Shown in pieces: positions 1-8,125 of a stretch of DNA of 64,000 bases. This stretch comes from Afipia sp. P52-10. Its GTDB lineage: Bacteria > Pseudomonadota > Alphaproteobacteria > Rhizobiales > Xanthobacteraceae. The stretch covers positions 879 to 64,878 of the forward strand of contig NZ_AZSJ01000007.1 of NCBI RefSeq assembly GCF_000516555.1, in the 5' to 3' direction. The first letter of the stretch is position 1; every line of letters starts with the position of its first letter. The notes below the pieces were generated by a model. The model saw only the letters and a list, made by a program, of their open reading frames with translations. It ran no database searches and had not been told where the DNA came from. The position numbers and the translations under genes are program-made.

Positions 1-432
1 TACGATGGTCAGTACGCCTATCAGGAATCGACCCGCAAGAAGTGGATCAAGGAGGACGGCGCGTGGCGATATCTCGGCGTCACCGATGCGATCTTCTCGC
101 GCTATGACATCCTGATGGATGATCCCGGTCAGCCGGGTTCCGGCGAACAGCTCTTGAAGTGGGTTGCGCCGTCCGTGGTCACCTTCCGCGCCGGGCTTGC
201 GGAAAGCCGCGCACGGGCGGACATCGCCGCCACGGCAGCCGCCACGTACGCACTGCGCAAGAATGGCGTCGCGTTTGCCACCATGACGTTCGCGGCGGCT
301 GCCAGTGTCGCAACCTTCACGCTTGCGGCCGACACGTCATTCGCCGCAGGCGACGTGCTCACTATCGTTGCACCCAATCCCCGCGACGCCACCCTGAAAG
401 GCGTTGCGGCCACCATCGTCGGCTATCGCTAA
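1..432 (+). CDS. Phage structural protein, 3' part (5' end outside window)
   Basis: The reading frame is open from base 1 and ends with TAA at 430-432, so the first ATG inside the window (115) is probably internal and the gene starts upstream. The 143 visible residues begin YDGQYAYQESTRKKW and end in an Ala/Val-rich region. I do not recognise the family. Its place directly before other phage tail-type genes, all on the same strand with gaps of 3-15 bp, suggests a virion structural or tail protein. Being a prophage gene is inference from context. Confidence 0.6.
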   Translation, partial: YDGQYAYQESTRKKWIKEDGAWRYLGVTDAIFSRYDILMDDPGQPGSGEQLLKWVAPSVVTFRAGLAESRARADIAATAAATYALRKNGVAFATMTFAAAASVATFTLAADTSFAAGDVLTIVAPNPRDATLKGVAATIVGYR

Positions 433-447
433 GAAAGGACGCTTCCA

Positions 448-900
448 ATGGCCGTTACCGCGAATGTCTACAACCACTACATGGCGCTGATCGCCGCACA
501 GACGATCAACAACGCCAACCTCAAGCTGATGCTGCTGAAGTCCACGGCATCGTTCAACGCCGCGCACACCACCGTTGATGCGGTCGCCGGCGCCGGCCCG
601 ACCCGTGCGCACGAGTTCTACGGCAATGGTTGGCCGCAGGGCGGCAAGGCGGTGACGAACGTCGCGGCAACCACGATCACCACCAACGATGCCAAGCTTT
701 CCGGCGATCAGACCTCGCAGACTGCGAGCGGTGGCAACATCGGCCCCTGTCGTTATGTGCTGCTGTACGACGCAACCAGCATGAAGCCGCTCGTGCTCTA
801 TGACCTCGGCCAGGACGAGTATGCCGGCGACACCACCGACTTCAAGTTGACCTTCGACCTGCTGGGCTCAGCCGGCACGATCTATACCTTGACGGTCTGA
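448..900 (+). CDS. Phage virion/tail-type protein, unknown function
   Basis: 150 residues, starting with ATG 15 bp after the previous stop, with AGAAAGGA just upstream as a plausible ribosome site. The sequence (MAVTANVYNHYMALIA at the start) is a compact soluble protein with no signal peptide or membrane segment. The end is beta-rich (FKLTFDLLGSAGTIYTLTV). It is packed between the truncated first gene and the repeat protein, so it probably belongs to the same late structural operon. No specific family recognised. Confidence 0.6.
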   Translation: MAVTANVYNHYMALIAAQTINNANLKLMLLKSTASFNAAHTTVDAVAGAGPTRAHEFYGNGWPQGGKAVTNVAATTITTNDAKLSGDQTSQTASGGNIGPCRYVLLYDATSMKPLVLYDLGQDEYAGDTTDFKLTFDLLGSAGTIYTLTV

Positions 901-903
901 CCG

Positions 904-1701
904 ATGCTCGCATTCGGCGCACTGGAAGAACATCCGCTCGGCGATTACGGCTTCGCGGGTCCAGGTGTGAACCTGAGCCTGCCGCCGATCGATCTACTGG
1001 CGGACGTTCGCCCGGCCGCCGCGCGCGCGGGTCGCGATGTCGCGCTGCCTGCGGTCGGCGTGGCTGCGCAGACGATGGTTATAACGCCGCAACCCGGCAA
1101 GTGGCTGGGTCTGCCCAGCATCGCGATCGCGGCCGATGCCAAGTCGGCGACGATCGGTTTCGGCCGCGCGGTGACGCTCCCGGCAGTGATGTTGTCCGCC
1201 GACGTGCCGGCGCCGACCCTGCGTCTCGGCAAGAACATCAATCTGGTGCGCGTGCCGATCGCGATGACGCTGCCACCGGTGATTGTTTCGCCCGGCAAGT
1301 GGCTTTCGTTGCCGCCGGTGACGATTGCGGCGGCTCCGAAGTCCATCGGCGTTCTTGCCGGCCGATGGATGAAGCTGCCGGCGGTGCCGCTCACCTTTCA
1401 GTATGGGCCGTTGGTCATCCAAGCCGGCCGTATCTTCAATCTGGCGCACACGTTCCAGCGCACCAATGACGTAGGCGCACTCGCCGAAGGCGCGCTGGGT
1501 GAATTCGCGCTTGGCGGCGAAGGCGCGCCGCTGAGGCAGACCTATTCGCGACCGGTTTCAATCCGCTTTAACGCGACGCAGCCGACCGTTCTCGCCGGCC
1601 GCAATCTAGCACTGCCGCCGGTGCACCCCGTTGCACAGTTGCCATCGCCAGAAGTCATCGCGCGCAGTCGCCGCAAGCGCGTGAGTGTCGTCACCAGCTA
1701 A
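904..1701 (+). CDS. 22-residue tandem-repeat phage protein
   Basis: 265 residues beginning 3 bp after the previous stop. Residues 20-173 are seven consecutive units of exactly 22 residues with the pattern xG[R/K]xLxLPxVxxxAxxPxxxIx. A degenerate partial unit follows (about 174-187) and an isolated unit lies at 231-252. A short motif near the N-terminus (FGALEEHPLGDYGF) recurs in altered form in the interruption (GALAEGALGEFALGG). The regular G-K/R ... LP spacing suggests a beta-solenoid or beta-prism-like repeat fold. A role in the tail fibre or baseplate is inferred from position only. No signal peptide. It ends in a basic tail (RSRRKR). Confidence 0.65.
   Translation: MLAFGALEEHPLGDYGFAGPGVNLSLPPIDLLADVRPAAARAGRDVALPAVGVAAQTMVITPQPGKWLGLPSIAIAADAKSATIGFGRAVTLPAVMLSADVPAPTLRLGKNINLVRVPIAMTLPPVIVSPGKWLSLPPVTIAAAPKSIGVLAGRWMKLPAVPLTFQYGPLVIQAGRIFNLAHTFQRTNDVGALAEGALGEFALGGEGAPLRQTYSRPVSIRFNATQPTVLAGRNLALPPVHPVAQLPSPEVIARSRRKRVSVVTS
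961..1422 (+). repeat. Seven 66-bp tandem coding repeats
   Basis: Seven in-frame units of 66 bp encode the 22-residue repeats of the 904-1701 gene. Units are diverged at nucleotide level but keep exact length and the G-[RK]...LP core. Confidence 0.7.
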
Positions 1702-1714
1702 AGAGGTTCGTTCC

Positions 1715-3292
1715 ATGCCTAAACTTTTCGACCGCGTGAAGGTCAACGTCCCGACCGCCGGCACCGGCTCGATCACGTTCGGTCCCGCATCGTCCACTGC
1801 GTTCCTGACGCCAACTGAAGCCGGCGCGATCGACGGCGATACCGTACGCTATATCCTGGTGGATGGCACCGACTTCGAAGAAGGTGTCGGCACGATCTTC
1901 TCGTCGGCTGCGCAAATGGCCCGCACGACGGTCACCAAGTCCAAGATCGGCGGCGTCGTGGGGGCGACAAAGATCAACCTGAGCGGCACGGCAGTTCTCG
2001 CGTTCACCGCATCGGCATCCGACATCCTCAATCCAGCGAACAATCTTGCGGACCTGCTGGATAAGGCAGTCTCACGCACGAACCTTGGGCTCGGCACTGG
2101 GGCGACTCCTCAGTTCGCCGGACTCGAATTGGGCAATGCAGCGGATACCAGCGTTACGCGCCCGGCTGCGGGACGTTTGCAAGTCGAAGGCGAAGAGGTT
2201 CTGACAACGAAAGACCTATCGTCGAATTTGACTGCAACTCAGAAACAGCGTTTACGAGCTAATGTCGGTGTGGCCCTCAAAAACTACATCATCAACGGCG
2301 CGATGATGGTTTCGCAGGAAAATGGCAGCGCCGCTCTGACGGCGAGCGGTTCATATCCTGTAGATCAGTTCCTGATTGGGGTGGGTACATCAGGAACGAT
2401 TCAGTTTTCGCAGGTCGCGGCGATCACGCCCGCAGGAAGTCCGAACCGGCTCAGCGTCCTCGTGACGACCGCTGATACGTCGATTACTTCTGGCGAGCTT
2501 GTCGGCATCGTCACCAATCTGGAAGGTCAGATGGTCGCCGATCTTATGCTCGGCACTGCCAGTGCGAAGAACATGACTCTCAAGTTCGGCGTCAAAGCCC
2601 CGGCCGGAACATACTGTGTGGCCTTCCGCAACGGTGCGACGCGATCCTATATTTCCGAGTTTACAATCTCCGGTGGGGAAGCGAACACCGATGTCTATAG
2701 GACGATCACAGTCCCTGGCGATCAGTCAGGTACTTGGGCGAAAGACAACACGCAAGGGCTGTCGGTCACCTGGACGTTGGCTGCTGGTTCGAGTTTCCAG
2801 ACTCCGGCCGGTACATGGGGCAGCGGAAACTATGTTGGGTCGTCGAGCCAATCCAACTTCATGGCTACCAACTCTAACGTATTTCAATTGTTCGACGTGG
2901 GATTGTACGAGGGATCGGTCGCTCCTGAATTCGTCGTTCCCAATTTTGCGCAAACGCTCCGTGAGTGCATGCGGTACTGGGAGAAGTCCTACGACTATGG
3001 CGTCGCGCCGGGCAGTGTTAGCTCCCCAGGGCATTGCGCAGCGTTTGACGTCGGCACGTCTAACCAGACCATTCTAACTGGTGTGCGATTTCAAGAACCT
3101 AAGCGCGCATCAGGGTGCGCCGTTACGCCTTACTCGTATGGGTCAGGCGCGGCAAACAAGGTCTACAACTCCGGTGTGGGGGGCGATGTAACACCAAACG
3201 TCGATAGTATCGGACAAACAGGATTCCGCATCTTCGCCGCTGGAATGACGTCCGGGATGTACTTTCACTACACTGCAAATGCGAGGCTGTGA
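1715..3292 (+). CDS. Phage tail fibre-like protein
   Basis: 525 residues from ATG 1715, preceded by AAGAGG 8 bp upstream; a GTG at 1685 in the same frame would overlap the previous gene and is less likely. The N-terminal ~190 residues are a low-complexity Thr/Ala/Gly region, and KNYIINGAMMVSQ near residue 195 begins a C-terminal domain. The stretch around residues 410-430 (TLRECMRYWEKSYDYG) matches what I know from phage receptor-binding or tail-fibre C-terminal domains. No transmembrane segments. It probably recognises the host surface. Its position after small structural genes and before a tail-assembly-like remnant fits a late tail module. Confidence 0.65.
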   Translation: MPKLFDRVKVNVPTAGTGSITFGPASSTAFLTPTEAGAIDGDTVRYILVDGTDFEEGVGTIFSSAAQMARTTVTKSKIGGVVGATKINLSGTAVLAFTASASDILNPANNLADLLDKAVSRTNLGLGTGATPQFAGLELGNAADTSVTRPAAGRLQVEGEEVLTTKDLSSNLTATQKQRLRANVGVALKNYIINGAMMVSQENGSAALTASGSYPVDQFLIGVGTSGTIQFSQVAAITPAGSPNRLSVLVTTADTSITSGELVGIVTNLEGQMVADLMLGTASAKNMTLKFGVKAPAGTYCVAFRNGATRSYISEFTISGGEANTDVYRTITVPGDQSGTWAKDNTQGLSVTWTLAAGSSFQTPAGTWGSGNYVGSSSQSNFMATNSNVFQLFDVGLYEGSVAPEFVVPNFAQTLRECMRYWEKSYDYGVAPGSVSSPGHCAAFDVGTSNQTILTGVRFQEPKRASGCAVTPYSYGSGAANKVYNSGVGGDVTPNVDSIGQTGFRIFAAGMTSGMYFHYTANARL

Positions 3293-3725
3293 TGTCCAGC
3301 ATGCCAAGTTCACGGACGAGGTGCATTCGTTCGCTGAGTTCATGCGCCCGAACGGGATCGTCGTTCATAGCGCATTGTTGCCAGTAGCGGGGGGCATCCG
3401 CATTGAGTATGACGCGAGCGGCGGTGTTGTTGATCCATACGAGCCGCCACCACCGCCGGTCCCGACCTCTATCTCCGACCGGCAGTTCTTCCAGCAACTC
3501 CCGACCGACGGCGTGATCAGCGAGGCCGAGGCCCTGTTGCGACTGGCAGGATCCCGGCCGCCATGCTGGCGCTGATCGATCAGCTCCCGGCCGAACAGCG
3601 GTTCGGCGCACGGAGGTGCGACTGTGTTTGATCACTGCCATCCAGTCGTTTTAGCGCTCGGGGAGCTTTGTCATTTGAGTCAAACTCGGCTGAATGAGTT
3701 GTTTATGAATGCAGCGCCTCTCTAG
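3279..3725 (+). pseudogene. Phage tail-fibre-assembly-like gene broken by two frameshifts
   Basis: The intact frame from 3279 gives 98 residues and stops at 3573-3575, but continuity of sequence shows two compensating shifts. Up to about 3535 the frame reads ...SDRQFFQQLPTDGVISEAEAL. Near 3536 the sense moves one frame, reading VATGRIPAAMLALIDQLP and on to about 3613. From 3612 the original frame resumes as GATVFDHCHPVVLALGELC and ends with TAG at 3723-3725. The three pieces join in the order expected for small phage proteins that follow tail fibres. The start is uncertain because 3279 lies inside the end of the preceding gene. Either a degraded prophage gene or two sequencing errors would explain it. 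Confidence 0.6.
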
Positions 3726-4057
3726 CAGCGAGTGAAAGATTATTCCCCTGAGACCGTAGTCCGCATATGAGCGGGAGCGTCGAAAGACATCGAAGCCGTA
3801 TACTAATGAGCACGGATCGGCAACGAGCATAATAGCTTAAAATAATTCGTCAGCCGATCGGAGCTTTTGGAGCGAAAGATCAATACTCCATGCTGGGGCG
3901 CCGAGTGGTTGTAACCGTGTGCGATGGCGGTAGCACTAAATTAGCGGCGTCGGCTCAGACCAAATAGCCGCTGGATATCGCAGTTGAAACTCAAGTCCAT
4001 GGCTTCGATGGTCGGTGCCAACCCGACGTCGGGCAACGGATTATTTATGGAAATGTT
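3726..4057. other. Intergenic stretch between tail remnant and lysis genes
   Basis: 332 bp without a convincing gene. Stop codons are frequent in all frames and the base composition is lower in GC than the tail genes. A short open frame from 3984 has no protein-like composition. It probably carries the promoter of the lysis genes, but no clear -35/-10 pair could be assigned. Confidence 0.4.
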
Positions 4058-4729
4058 ATGGCCAACACGATTAGCTCGATTGTATCTGATGATACGTTGT
4101 CGCGCATTATCCAGATCGAGAGTGCAGGCAATCCGCTTGCAAAAGCCCGCACCTCAAGCGCGTTAGGAATTGCGCAGTTCATCGAGAAAACCTGGTTGGA
4201 TGTGATCAGTCGACATCGTCCTGATCTCATGAGAAGCCGGAACAGAAACGATGTTCTTCGTTTAAGGACAGATCCAATCCTTGCCATCGAAATGTTAGGG
4301 CGATTGACGGAAGACAATGTCGCCATGCTGGGCGGTCCGGTTTCTGACGGCGATGTTTATCTCGCTCATTTTGCTGGCGTTGGAACTGCGAAGAGGATCA
4401 TAAACTCTGGAGCATCCGTTCTCGTAAGTTCAGTCATGTCTCGTGCTGCAGTTGAAGCTAATGGTTCGATTTTGCGCGGTAAGACCTGTGCTGAGGTTCG
4501 AGCTTGGGCCGCAAAGAAGATGTCCGCGGCTGGCGGGCGAGATTGGATCGGCAAGTGGTACTTGACCGAGAACATGAAGCATCATGTCGAGGAGAGTCTG
4601 CAGCAAAGGCAGCAGACATCGGGCGAAGCAGAGGGTGCAAACGTGCGGCAGCCCGTTACGGCTATCGTGTTCTTCCTTCTGATGGCGCTCCTCGTCGCTG
4701 CTTTCATATTTATCAGACAAATTCCGTAA
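4058..4729 (+). CDS. Lytic transglycosylase-like protein with C-terminal membrane helix
   Basis: 223 residues. Residues 13-130 look like an SLT-type goose-lysozyme fold: the probable catalytic glutamate is E21 in IIQIESAGNP, followed by SSALGIAQF (34-41) and an AHFAGV motif near residue 108, in place of the usual ES / GLMQ / AYNAG series. There is no N-terminal signal peptide. A strongly hydrophobic helix at about 199-218 sits at the extreme C-terminus, giving a tail-anchored layout. It would cleave peptidoglycan glycan strands during lysis. It is followed by a holin-type gene, supporting a phage lysis cassette. Base composition is visibly less GC-rich than the flanking chromosome. Confidence 0.75.
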   Translation: MANTISSIVSDDTLSRIIQIESAGNPLAKARTSSALGIAQFIEKTWLDVISRHRPDLMRSRNRNDVLRLRTDPILAIEMLGRLTEDNVAMLGGPVSDGDVYLAHFAGVGTAKRIINSGASVLVSSVMSRAAVEANGSILRGKTCAEVRAWAAKKMSAAGGRDWIGKWYLTENMKHHVEESLQQRQQTSGEAEGANVRQPVTAIVFFLLMALLVAAFIFIRQIP

Positions 4730-4748
4730 TCAGCGAGTGGCGGGTGAA

Positions 4749-5324
4749 ATGAATTGGAACGATGTAGCGCGCCAAGTGATTGGTCTTGGAGCGCCATTTC
4801 TTGGCAATGCTCTAGGAGGACCTCTGGGTGGAGCGGCTGGTCGAATTCTTGCAGAAGCTCTTGGGGCACCAGCAGCTACACCAGGCGGCGTAAGTGAGGT
4901 GCTGCCATCCGCGAATCCAGAGAAAATTTTGGAAGCCGAGAACCGCTGGATTGAAATGATTCGTGCTGAAGCTGATGCGCAACGAACAGCAATTAGTGAA
5001 ACACATCAAACGATTCGAGCGGAGCTCATAAGCAACGATTTTGTTCAGCGTTGGTGGCGGCCGATTTATGCATTCGAACTAACGCTCGAATGCGCTGCAC
5101 TATGGGCTGTCGTCGTTCACGAGTTCTGGACCGGTGATGTACAGACCATCAACGCGCTGGTGAACGCAATGGCCTTGTTGATCGCCTATTGGGGATTTCG
5201 ATTCGGTGTGTTAGGTGTCTATGTCTCTGGTAGAACACGTGAAAAGCTTTGCGAAGTGACCGGTCGAGAGGCCGATAGCGGCGCAGTTGGCAAGTTGGTG
5301 AAGGCGATAACCCGTAGAAAATAG
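4749..5324 (+). CDS. GTA-type 3TM holin
   Basis: 191 residues from ATG 4749; a GTG at 4737 in frame would add four residues and cannot be excluded. After a glycine-rich N-terminal helix (11-35) and a charged linker come the motif FVQRWWRPIYAFEL (about 97-110) and two clear membrane helices (about 105-128 and 138-163), ending in VLGVYVSGRTREK. This is the pattern of the family called holin of 3TMs for gene-transfer release. It would permeabilise the inner membrane so that the preceding transglycosylase, or another endolysin, reaches the wall. It is the last phage-like gene before the core chromosome. Confidence 0.8.
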   Translation: MNWNDVARQVIGLGAPFLGNALGGPLGGAAGRILAEALGAPAATPGGVSEVLPSANPEKILEAENRWIEMIRAEADAQRTAISETHQTIRAELISNDFVQRWWRPIYAFELTLECAALWAVVVHEFWTGDVQTINALVNAMALLIAYWGFRFGVLGVYVSGRTREKLCEVTGREADSGAVGKLVKAITRRK

Positions 5325-5325
5325 G

Positions 5326-5340
5326 ATGATGTGACATCAT
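5326..5340. promoter_or_regulatory. Perfect dyad ATGATGT-G-ACATCAT
   Basis: A 7-bp inverted repeat with a single central base begins 1 bp after the holin stop and ends 69 bp before feuP. It could be an operator for feuP, a remnant of the prophage end, or chance. No T-run follows, so a terminator is unlikely. Confidence 0.35.
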
Positions 5341-5409
5341 TCATGCGCCGTTCACATGTAGCCGGGTCATTTAGTCTTAAGAGGGCAACGCCACGATAAG
5401 GAGGATGAG

Positions 5410-6081
5410 GTGCGGCTTCTTGTGGTCGAGGACGATCCGGACCTCAATCGTCAACTGACGGCGGCGCTGTCCGATGCCGGATATGTCGTTGATAGAGCCT
5501 TCGATGGCGAAGAAGGGCATTACCTTGGCGAAGGAGAGCCCTACGACGCCATTATTCTCGATATTGGCTTGCCGAAAATGGACGGGTTGTCCGTTCTAGA
5601 AGCTTGGCGTCGTGCCGGCAAAACCACGCCGGTCTTGATCCTGACGGCGCGTGACCGATGGAGCGACAAAGTCCAGGGCTTTGATGCCGGCGCGGATGAT
5701 TATGTTGCTAAACCGTTTCACGTCGAGGAGGTCTTGGCGCGCATTCGTGCCCTTGTCCGGCGAGCTGCTGGTCACGCCAAGAGCGAGCTTACCTGTGGCC
5801 CTGTTCGACTTGATACGCGGACAGGGCGAGTAAGTGTTGACGGCAATCCAGTTAAGCTGACGTCGCATGAATATCGGCTGCTTGCTTATCTGATGCATCA
5901 TGCGGGACGTGTCGTGTCCCGAACCGAGTTGGTTGAGCATCTTTATGACCAAGATTTCGATCGAGACTCCAATACGATCGAAGTTTTCGTAGGACGTATT
6001 CGCAAGAAGCTTGATGTCGATATCATCCAGACCGTCCGAGGTCTCGGATATCTGCTTACACCTCCGACCGATGCGCCTTAG
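5410..6081 (+). CDS. feuP: OmpR-family response regulator FeuP
   Basis: 223 residues from GTG 5410, with AAGGAGG upstream. The receiver domain (1-115) has the acidic pair D8/D9, phosphoacceptor D51 (DAIILDIGLP) and K101 (DDYVAKPF). The C-terminal half is a winged-helix DNA-binding domain with SHEYRLLAYLMHHAG and the terminal TVRGLGYLL wing. The sequence and its place just before a sensor kinase and the ccmIEFH-degP genes match FeuP of rhizobia, an OmpR/PhoP-type regulator first linked to iron uptake and, in Sinorhizobium, to cyclic glucan export and osmoadaptation. Which targets it controls here cannot be read from the sequence. Its stop overlaps the kinase start by 11 bp. Confidence 0.85.
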   Translation: MRLLVVEDDPDLNRQLTAALSDAGYVVDRAFDGEEGHYLGEGEPYDAIILDIGLPKMDGLSVLEAWRRAGKTTPVLILTARDRWSDKVQGFDAGADDYVAKPFHVEEVLARIRALVRRAAGHAKSELTCGPVRLDTRTGRVSVDGNPVKLTSHEYRLLAYLMHHAGRVVSRTELVEHLYDQDFDRDSNTIEVFVGRIRKKLDVDIIQTVRGLGYLLTPPTDAP

Positions 6082-7465
6082 TTCGCTTGCAACTCGGCTC
6101 TTCATCTCAGCAACAATTTGGGTGGTGCTGATCCTTTTTGTTACCGGTATTGCACTGTCCTCCCTCTACCAACAAGCTGTTGAGCGATCGTTCGATCGGC
6201 GGCTTAACCTTTATTTGCGAACACTCATTGCTGAAGTTGCTCCACCGGAAGACGCTGATGACAAGATCACTCCAGCTCTCGGAGAGCCGCTGTTCGAACT
6301 TCCCCTTTCGGGATGGTATTGGCAGATCGTAAGACTCGATGGCGGTAGGCGCAGCAATCCGTCCAAACCCGATGAGCGTGCGTCGCGTTCTTTATGGGAC
6401 CAGAAGCTTCCCAAACTCGAAGATCAGGGAATTCCGCTCAATACGGCAGGGGTGCGTGTCGGCTATGTAAAAGGCCCGGAAGACCAACAACTGCGTGTGG
6501 TCGAGAGGCCCGTCGATTTTGGTGCGGACGGAAAATTTGTTGTTACGATAGCTGGTGATGCTACTGAAATATTCGAAGAAACCAGGACATTTGATTTTTA
6601 CCTCATGGCGACGTTTGTCGCGCTTACGTTCGGGCTTCTGTTAACGACGTTGTTTCAGGTCCGGTTCGGTCTTGCGCCTCTCAAGCGCATTACGTCCGGG
6701 CTGACTTCGATTCGTGCGGGCACCGCCGAACGTCTAGAGGGAAGTTTCCCGGTGGAGATTGCTCCTTTGGCACGGGAAACAAATGCGCTGTTGGATGCAA
6801 ACCGGGAAATCGTCGAGCGCGCGCGAACTCATGTTGGCAATCTTGCCCATGCTGTAAAGACGCCGCTCTCGGTTATCGTCAATGAAGCGGTTGCGCATCG
6901 CGATGAACCATTCGCATCCAAAGTTCTCGAACAGGCAGAGGTGATGCGAAACCAAGTTGCGCATCATCTCGAACGGGCGAGAATTGCCGCTCGTCTTACT
7001 GCAGTGACCACGCTGACGGACATTGCGCCCGTTGTTGAGAGTCTGCAGCGGACGATGGAAAAGATTCATCATGACCGGGACATCGAAATCGAAACCGATA
7101 TTGCGGCCCCCCTCAAGTTTCGCGGAGAGCGCCAGGATTTGGAGGAAATGGTTGGCAATCTGGTGGATAACGCATGTAAATGGGCTCGATCACGCGTTCG
7201 CATCGAGGTTTCGTTGGGGAGCGCTATGCCAGACGATGCGATGACGATGGTTTGTATCGTCGTCGATGACGATGGACCGGGGCTCACGCTGGCGGAGCGT
7301 GCGCAAGTTGCGCGTCGAGGGCAGCGTCTCGACGAGACCAAGCCCGGATCAGGACTCGGACTATCCATCGTTACAGACCTCGTGCAGCTCTACCGTGGCA
7401 GCTTGAACCTGGGTGTGTCTCCATTTGGTGGTTTGAGAGCTGAACTGCTGTTGCCTGTCGGTTAA
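6071..7465 (+). CDS. feuQ: Sensor histidine kinase FeuQ
   Basis: 464 residues. The chosen start is ATG 6071, overlapping feuP; a longer in-frame extension to 6011 is buried in feuP. Membrane helices at about 10-31 and 175-196 enclose a ~140-residue periplasmic sensor, followed by HAMP (about 197-250), the phosphorylated H260 (NLAHAVKTPLS) and a HATPase domain with N-box DNACKW and GSGLGLSI. This is the PhoQ/FeuQ layout. It should phosphorylate FeuP in response to a periplasmic signal. The overlap implies translational coupling with feuP. Confidence 0.85.
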   Translation: MRLSSLATRLFISATIWVVLILFVTGIALSSLYQQAVERSFDRRLNLYLRTLIAEVAPPEDADDKITPALGEPLFELPLSGWYWQIVRLDGGRRSNPSKPDERASRSLWDQKLPKLEDQGIPLNTAGVRVGYVKGPEDQQLRVVERPVDFGADGKFVVTIAGDATEIFEETRTFDFYLMATFVALTFGLLLTTLFQVRFGLAPLKRITSGLTSIRAGTAERLEGSFPVEIAPLARETNALLDANREIVERARTHVGNLAHAVKTPLSVIVNEAVAHRDEPFASKVLEQAEVMRNQVAHHLERARIAARLTAVTTLTDIAPVVESLQRTMEKIHHDRDIEIETDIAAPLKFRGERQDLEEMVGNLVDNACKWARSRVRIEVSLGSAMPDDAMTMVCIVVDDDGPGLTLAERAQVARRGQRLDETKPGSGLGLSIVTDLVQLYRGSLNLGVSPFGGLRAELLLPVG

Positions 7466-7565
7466 TCGCTCTTGCTGTTGGAGGGCCGCCCCAGCTTCGC
7501 CCCAATCCTACGCCTTTGGTAGAAGAATGTGGTTCCGTTGGGCGGAATCGCGCCAGGGGGACAAA

Positions 7566-8045
7566 ATGCTGCATTTTAGATTTGCGATCATGGTTGCTGG
7601 GGCCGTGGCGTTGACGGGTTGCGCGGGTGGTCCCGATGCAGGCCCTCGTGAGGGGACGGGCACGGCTGTTGGTGCGCTGACGGGAGCGTTGATCGGTTCG
7701 GCATTCGGTGGAGGAACTGGGGAGCGGATTGGTGGGGCCGTCGCCGGTGCGGCCATCGGAGGTCTATTAGGAAATCGTATCGGTGCTGCTCTGGATGAGG
7801 AGGATCGTCGATACGCCTATGAGGCCGAAATGGCTGCATTGGAGCAGGGTCAAGTCGGAGCCCCTGTGGGTTGGAGAAATCCCGGTTCCGGACGCTACGG
7901 CAACATTGTTCCAGGCCCGGCTTATACCCAACGAGGGGCCCGTTGCCGTTCGTTTACCCATACGATCTACATCAATGGACAACCGCAGGTGGCGCGCGGT
8001 ACCGCTTGCCGTAACCCGGACGGGACCTGGACCGCGGTTGGTTAG
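7566..8045 (+). CDS. Glycine-zipper 17-kDa-antigen-like lipoprotein
   Basis: 159 residues from ATG 7566 with AGGGGGAC as ribosome site. The signal peptide ends in a lipobox (VALTGCAG; Cys about 19). Residues about 34-75 form a glycine-zipper double helix with repeated GxxxG/AxxxG spacing (GALTGALIG, GGAVAGAAIGGLLG), typical of the Rickettsia 17-kDa surface antigen family. A C-terminal domain of about 50 residues (TQRGARCRSFTHTIYI ... GTACRNPDGTW) carries two cysteines and resembles the surface-antigen domain found in this group. It is probably anchored in the outer membrane. The function is not known. Confidence 0.75.
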   Translation: MLHFRFAIMVAGAVALTGCAGGPDAGPREGTGTAVGALTGALIGSAFGGGTGERIGGAVAGAAIGGLLGNRIGAALDEEDRRYAYEAEMAALEQGQVGAPVGWRNPGSGRYGNIVPGPAYTQRGARCRSFTHTIYINGQPQVARGTACRNPDGTWTAVG

Positions 8046-8125
8046 GCCATCCTAAACACCATCTTAACGGGGTTTTTGTATTGTTCCCGCGACGCACAAG
8101 TGCGGACGCGGGGATTTCTACGACT

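Noticed and set aside
3984-4166. 60-residue open frame before the lysis genes
   Set aside because: Overlaps the transglycosylase start in another frame and shows no protein-like composition.
5325-5409. Possible tRNA or attachment core at the prophage edge
   Set aside because: No cloverleaf and no direct repeat found within the window; the left prophage end is outside it.
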